Part shown: in pieces, positions 60,444 to 64,000 of the stretch
Position numbering within the stretch: position 1 is the first letter of the stretch
How the letters are laid out: each line of letters begins with the position of its first letter
Assembly: GCA_964398315.1 (NCBI GenBank)
Contig: CAYNMV010000019.1
Coordinates: forward strand, 1 to 64,000
From: JADLCB01 sp964398315
Lineage (GTDB): Bacteria > Planctomycetota > Phycisphaerae > Tepidisphaerales > Tepidisphaeraceae
Length of the DNA stretch: 64,000 nt
Direction of reading: 5' to 3'
Made by a program: the position numbers and the translations under genes
The notes under the pieces: model-generated
What the model saw: only the letters and a program-made list of their open reading frames with translations
The model's database searches: none
Told to the model about the DNA's origin: nothing

Positions 60444-61394
60444 ATGAACCATCACCCCCACTGCATCCCGTATCACCGCAGCATCCCGTATCACCGCAGC
60501 GGCTTTACCCTCGTTGAGCTGCTGGTCGTCATCGGCATCATCGCATTGCTGATCGGAATCCTGCTGCCCACCCTCGGACGCGCCAGGCAAAGCGCCCAGG
60601 CAGTGCAGTGCGCCTCCAACCTGCGGCAGATCGCCACGGGCTGGCTGATGTACGCCAATGCCAATCGCGGCGTCAGCGTCCCCGGCCGCATGCCCAACCT
60701 CGGGGATGCCAACAACGTCTACCATGTCGGGAACGGGGACAACTGGCGGCCGCGCTGGTTCGTGACGCTGGGGGCGCAGTCCGGCATCTACGCCTACTCA
60801 GAGCCCAGCCCCCTCAAGGCCGATGACAATACCAAGCACGTGGACAATCCCGTGTTTATCTGCCCCACCGAGCCCGAGCGCACCAACAACCGCAACTATA
60901 CCTACGGCTACAACCACCAGTTCCTGGGCAACTCGCGCAATCGCGTGGGGACGCCATCCGGCGTGTTCCGGCCGATCAATTTCCCGGTGAAGATCAGCCG
61001 GGTGCGCGCAGCGGATACGGTGATGGCTGCCGACAGCCTCGGCACCGCCGCCGGCAAGCCGCGCTCCGAGCGCCAGGGCTACGATCCCACCGGCAGCAAG
61101 AACGCCTGGGCCATCGGGAACCACGGCTGGTCACTCGATCCGCCGCGTCTCACCGCCAGCAGCGACTACTGCGATGATGAGAATCGCGCTCCCGAGCACC
61201 GCTCCGCACCCGAAGCCCGCCATCGCGGCCGTGCCAACGTCGCCTTCTGTGACGGCCATGTGGAGTCGCTCACACTGGAAGAGATGGGCTACGTGGTCAA
61301 CGCCGATGGCAGCGTCGCCGCCAGCGGTGGCGATGCCCACAATCGCCTGTTCTCGGGCTCCGGCGAAGATGATGATCCACCGTCTATCTACTGA
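60444..61394 (+). CDS. Pseudopilin with DGH motif
   Basis: About 316 residues from the ATG at 60444 (MNHHPHCIPYHR), with GGA 8-9 bases upstream. The prepilin site is SGFTLVELLVVIGIIALLIGILLPTLGRARQSAQAVQCASNLRQI. The globular part ends VAFCDGHVESLTLEEMGY, the Cys-Asp-Gly-His motif of the family. An 18-bp tandem duplication (60463-60498) lengthens the leader with SIPYHR before the cleaved Gly. Divergent from the sensor kinase gene, 119 bp apart. Likely a minor pseudopilin or adhesin; partners not visible. Confidence 0.83.
   Translation: MNHHPHCIPYHRSIPYHRSGFTLVELLVVIGIIALLIGILLPTLGRARQSAQAVQCASNLRQIATGWLMYANANRGVSVPGRMPNLGDANNVYHVGNGDNWRPRWFVTLGAQSGIYAYSEPSPLKADDNTKHVDNPVFICPTEPERTNNRNYTYGYNHQFLGNSRNRVGTPSGVFRPINFPVKISRVRAADTVMAADSLGTAAGKPRSERQGYDPTGSKNAWAIGNHGWSLDPPRLTASSDYCDDENRAPEHRSAPEARHRGRANVAFCDGHVESLTLEEMGYVVNADGSVAASGGDAHNRLFSGSGEDDDPPSIY
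60463..60498 (+). repeat. 18-bp tandem duplication in pseudopilin leader
   Basis: GCATCCCGTATCACCGCA is repeated exactly, in frame, doubling the residues IPYHRS just before the prepilin peptidase site. Confidence 0.85.
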
Positions 61395-61576
61395 CCTGCC
61401 CGCCGCCGGGCAGCCGATTGGGATGGGAGTGACCGCCTCAGGCACATGCTGCCTGCCCCGCAACAGGCATGGCCTGCAGCGCAGCAGCGGACCGCAGGAG
61501 CTGAATCGCGCCTGAGGTCCGCTGCTGTGTTCCAGTTGACGATGACCGGCTGACCGCGGCCAGCCAGGCGTCTGCT

Positions 61577-62065
61577 CTACTCCTTGTACATCACCGCAAA
61601 CGCCTCATAGCGCTTGTTGGCGGGTGGAGCGGGCTGGGTACTGGCGGGCCACCAGCCCACCATGGTGCCCAGCGGGCGCACGCCGAACACGTGCCACTGC
61701 GGCGCGACGACGCGCACCTTGATCTCATCGCCGGAGTTGGCGCCCCAAGTGGGGAACTCGATGTCGAACTGGGCGGCGCGCTGAGCGCCGAAGGCCGATT
61801 CCAGCACCGCCCGTGCCCGGTTGCGGGCCGTGGTCTGGGTGGCGGTGGGCACGATCGCCTGGCGCGCGGCCTCGCGGGCGGCGGCCTGGATCGTGTTCTT
61901 GACGTACATCACATACGACCACTCAATCGCGCCAAACGTCAGCGGCAACAGCACCAGCAGCGCCAGCGACGTCTCGACCAGCGAGCTGCCACAGCGCCGC
62001 CTGCGCGAACCATGCACGCCACGCAGGCAGCGCAGGTCGCGGGATTGGTCATGCGAATCGCTCAT
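61577..62065 (-). CDS. TadE-like pilus protein
   Basis: About 162 residues from the ATG at 62065 (MSDSHDQSRDL). The TadE signature is RRRCGSSLVETSLALLVLLPLTFGAIEWSYVMYVKNTIQAAAREAAR: a Glu-containing prepilin-like helix. The soluble part is IEFPTWGANSGDEIKVRVVA. Its ATG overlaps the stop of the prepilin peptidase by one base (TGATG), so translational coupling is expected. TadE-like proteins are minor pseudopilins of Flp pili. Confidence 0.85.
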   Translation of the reverse strand: MSDSHDQSRDLRCLRGVHGSRRRRCGSSLVETSLALLVLLPLTFGAIEWSYVMYVKNTIQAAAREAARQAIVPTATQTTARNRARAVLESAFGAQRAAQFDIEFPTWGANSGDEIKVRVVAPQWHVFGVRPLGTMVGWWPASTQPAPPANKRYEAFAVMYKE

Positions 62066-62613
62066 CAGACCCTCCACATCAGGTGCGGTAAGACCACCAC
62101 CGCCGCCGTTGCCACCAGGACGGGCACGGCATAGGGCAGGGGCTTATCCACGGATCGGCATGATTGGCCGGTGGCTTTGGCATGTTCCACCCCGACGGCG
62201 CGAAGGTGAATCAGGTTGACCGTCACCATGCCCGTGTTGTGCAGCAGTGCGCGCAGCCGGCCGGCCAGCAGCGCCTGCACCAGCACGATCACCATGCCCA
62301 CGATGGCCGCGACCGCGAAGATCGCCAGTACCGGCCACGGCCCCAGCCACGCCCCCACCGCCGCCATCAGTTTCACATCCCCGCCGCCCATCGCGCCCAG
62401 CGCGAAGGGAACGAAGCACAGCCCGAACCCGATCAGCGCTCCCAGGGCGGCCTGGGCCGGCGCCACCGTGCTGGCCAGCAGGAAGCTCTGTGCCAGCCCG
62501 CTGAAGGCGAGCGTCAGGCTCAGCCAGTTGGGGATCCGCCGCTCGCGCACGTCAATCACGGCCGCGATCAGCAGCATCGCCAGCAGCGGGAGGATGGGCA
62601 GAAGGTGAACCAT
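62065..62613 (-). CDS. A24 prepilin peptidase (CpaA/TadV-like)
   Basis: A 182-residue inner-membrane aspartic peptidase. The catalytic Asp residues lie in AAVIDVRERRIPNWLS and GAMGGGDVKLMAA. Five or six hydrophobic helices. No N-methyltransferase domain, so it is the short CpaA type that trims Flp prepilin at the Gly-Glu site seen in the two pilin genes nearby. One-base overlap with the TadE gene. Confidence 0.9.
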   Translation of the reverse strand: MVHLLPILPLLAMLLIAAVIDVRERRIPNWLSLTLAFSGLAQSFLLASTVAPAQAALGALIGFGLCFVPFALGAMGGGDVKLMAAVGAWLGPWPVLAIFAVAAIVGMVIVLVQALLAGRLRALLHNTGMVTVNLIHLRAVGVEHAKATGQSCRSVDKPLPYAVPVLVATAAVVVLPHLMWRV

Positions 62614-62748
62614 GGGATGAGTCGCAGTTCAGTCAGACACACGCCGTGCTGGAACCTGCCAGGCAGGCATCGTGCGAGCACGGGCCAACGCGTGCGGATG
62701 ATCCGCGTGCAGGCCCTGCCGAGTCCCGGCTGGCACACGCCGCCACAA

Positions 62749-62832
62749 CAACGGCAACCGCGCCCTAAGCAGCGGGCACCGCGCCGACAGCAACGGGCAC
62801 CGTGCCCTAAGCAGCGGGAACCGTGCCCGCGG
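62749..62832. repeat. 21-bp tandem repeat, 4 copies
   Basis: Units of about CARCGGGCACCGYGCCCTAAG at 62749-62769, 62770-62790, 62791-62811 and 62812-62832, each with 1-6 differences. The unit is a multiple of three, but I see no credible gene across it. Confidence 0.75.
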
Positions 62833-62905
62833 GATGCCATCCCGCGCAACGGCCATGCGCACTGTGACGCCGATTACAGGCCGCTGTCCACGCTGTTCCA
62901 GCGGG

Positions 62906-63005
62906 NNNNNNNNNNNNNNNNNNNNNNNNNNNNNNNNNNNNNNNNNNNNNNNNNNNNNNNNNNNNNNNNNNNNNNNNNNNNNNNNNNNNNNNNNNNNNNN
63001 NNNNN
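62906..63005. other. 100-N assembly gap flanked by a 55-bp duplication
   Basis: The 55 bases at 62851-62905 recur exactly at 63006-63060, including the 3' end of the Flp pilin gene. Same artefact as at 24861-24960. Confidence 0.85.
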
Positions 63006-63028
63006 GGCCATGCGCACTGTGACGCCGA

Positions 63029-63190
63029 TTACAGGCCGCTGTCCACGCTGTTCCAGCGGGCCACGACCTTGGTGCCGACGGTGCCGATCACGGCGATGGC
63101 GACGACGACGATCAGGCCGAGGATGAGGGCGTATTCGATGACTTCGCCACCGCGCTCATCACGAACGAGGCGTTTGAGTGTGTTTTTCAT
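63029..63190 (-). CDS. Flp pilin
   Basis: A 53-residue pilin starting ATG at 63190 (MKNTLKRLVRDERGGEVIEYALILGLIVVVAIAVIG in outline). The Flp motif G-G-E-V-I-E-Y-A-L with Gly before Glu is the CpaA cleavage site, followed by the hydrophobic helix and a short C-terminal tail ending RWNSVDSGL. It is a paralogue of the next gene. The last codons are duplicated across the assembly gap; the copy here is intact. Confidence 0.9.
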   Translation of the reverse strand: MKNTLKRLVRDERGGEVIEYALILGLIVVVAIAVIGTVGTKVVARWNSVDSGL

Positions 63191-63323
63191 GGGTGGTGTG
63201 CCGGTTGAAAGAGGCGGCCGGCGGCGCCGGGGGTCGGCGTCGGGCGGCACGGGGCCAAAATGCCGGCAGGCCGCGGCACGGCGCGAACGGCGCCGCACCG
63301 CGACCTGCCCGGAACGGCCTGCA

Positions 63324-63494
63324 TTACAGGCCCGAGTTCAAGCTGTTCCAGCGGGCCAGGACCTTGCCGCCGACCGCGCCGATGACGGCGATGGCCGCGA
63401 CCACAATCAGACCCGCGATCAGGGCGTACTCGAGAACCTCGCCGCCCTGTTCATCCTTGACCAGCTTGCCCAACAGATTCTTCATCGCCTTCAT
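63324..63494 (-). CDS. Flp pilin
   Basis: A 56-residue pilin from the ATG at 63494, with GGGAG 8 bases upstream. Motif EQGGEVLEYALIAGLIVVAAIAVIG, then KVLARWNSLNSGL. A near copy of the other pilin; both are needed for Flp pilus assembly or one is a backup. The promoter should lie in the 440-bp region upstream. Confidence 0.9.
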   Translation of the reverse strand: MKAMKNLLGKLVKDEQGGEVLEYALIAGLIVVAAIAVIGAVGGKVLARWNSLNSGL

Positions 63495-64000
63495 AATCAG
63501 TCTCCCGTAAAGGCGTCCGGAGAGGGCCGCCTTGTGCCCTTCCCACTGAAGACACTCGTGTCGGCATAGGTACCGAGTTCCACGAGGCAAACGCACCACA
63601 CGTCACGCCGTGGGGCACCTACCCCACACCGTGCCGGACCAGGCTGCGGTCGCTGTTGACCGCTGCCGCCGGTTGCACACTTCTAATCGACCCTTCACCG
63701 GTGCGGCTTAATCACGGGATTCCGTTTTTTCCGCCTGTAGCTGTTTATCGGTCTTGTGGGCGCCCGGCCGTCAGAAATAGGGCCAGGCACCCCCTGAAGG
63801 CATGAGACAGATGATGTGCGGGCATGGCCGGGTGGCCCGGATGCGGGAAATTGCGGGGCGCGCACGCCGGCTGCGTGGCGGGGTGCATTGCAGCGTCTTG
63901 CGGCCGCGGGGCGGCCTCCTCACAGGGGCAGTATGCTCACAGGCGCCACAGCACACACGCCGTCACCGCCTGGAGCAGACCGATGATGGCCACGCTCATG
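63495..64000. other. Upstream region of the flp genes
   Basis: No intact gene is seen. The minus strand should carry the promoter of the pilin operon here; I find no clear -10/-35 or sigma54 site. At 63937-63999 the minus strand reads MSVAIIGLLQAVTACVLWRL and stop, possibly the hydrophobic end of a gene entering from beyond the window. Confidence 0.4.

Larger units (their letters stand above)
62614..63028. other. Spacer with a 21-bp repeat and an assembly gap
   Basis: No gene lies between the peptidase and the first Flp pilin. Once the false duplication at the gap is removed, the true distance is about 260 bp. It holds the 21-bp tandem repeat at 62749-62832. Confidence 0.6.

Overview
The window most likely comes from a Phycisphaerae-type planctomycete, probably a draft or metagenome-assembled genome. 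The evidence is high G+C, secreted proteins ending in a PEP-CTERM tail (VPEP, hydrophobic segment, RRRR), several pseudopilins carrying FTLVELLVVIGI, large secreted glycoside hydrolases, a DUF6785-type membrane protein, the futalosine-pathway enzyme MqnA and lipid A kinase LpxK. No rRNA, tRNA, CRISPR array, prophage or insertion sequence was recognised. Three runs of N occur. Two of them (100 N each) are flanked on both sides by the same 55 bases, so they look like unmerged contig ends rather than missing DNA.

Region 1 (1-22.5 kb, all genes on the minus strand) is a carbohydrate-degradation locus. It runs from a GntR/FCD regulator overlapping a pseudopilin by ATGA, through two secreted clan-A glycosidases, then a tight run of intracellular-type genes: a TIM-barrel glycosidase-like protein, a GH78-type rhamnosidase, a DHDPS/NanA-family lyase, an arabinose/fucose-isomerase-like protein, a GH106-like protein, a TIM-barrel sugar isomerase and a broken SGNH hydrolase. 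Two PEP-CTERM surface proteins close it. The gene set suggests a rhamnose- or deoxysugar-rich glycan as substrate (inference). No transporter or sugar kinase is present. TTGTATACAA-like sites lie upstream of a PEP-CTERM gene and of the regulator.

Region 2 (22.5-33 kb): a long gene-poor stretch, a 58-residue hypothetical gene, an EF-P with an atypical loop tip, a small helix-turn-helix-like gene split by a false gap, a cluster of GGAACGAACCCAATTT repeats, an amidohydrolase, NuoH, a four-domain PsbP-like protein and NuoG.

Region 3 (32.5-42.3 kb, minus strand): a pseudopilin with a His/Asp-rich loop, a small DUF2946-like protein, a DUF6785 membrane protein, a CAAX-protease-related CPBP protein, two Mn/Zn/Fe-type ABC permeases each fused to a DtxR-like C-terminal module (with a strong palindrome at the start of the first), a protein made of homing-endonuclease-associated repeats with a basic tail, and a membrane-anchored hypothetical.

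Region 4 (42.5-56 kb): a membrane protein, two DnaA boxes, mraZ with its binding repeats, a 1-kb hairpin-rich spacer, rsmH, a LysM protein and an FtsL-like protein (a partial dcw cluster), then mqnA, a membrane-anchored hypothetical, a small C-terminally anchored protein, lpxK, gluQ, an AI-2E family permease, an RRM RNA-binding protein with its own promoter and terminator, a SprT-like protein and a small membrane protein.

Region 5 (56-64 kb): an eight-copy array of the GGAACGAACCCAATTT repeat, ffh, a response regulator and sensor kinase pair, a pseudopilin, and a minus-strand Flp/Tad pilus segment (two Flp pilins, a CpaA-type prepilin peptidase and TadE).
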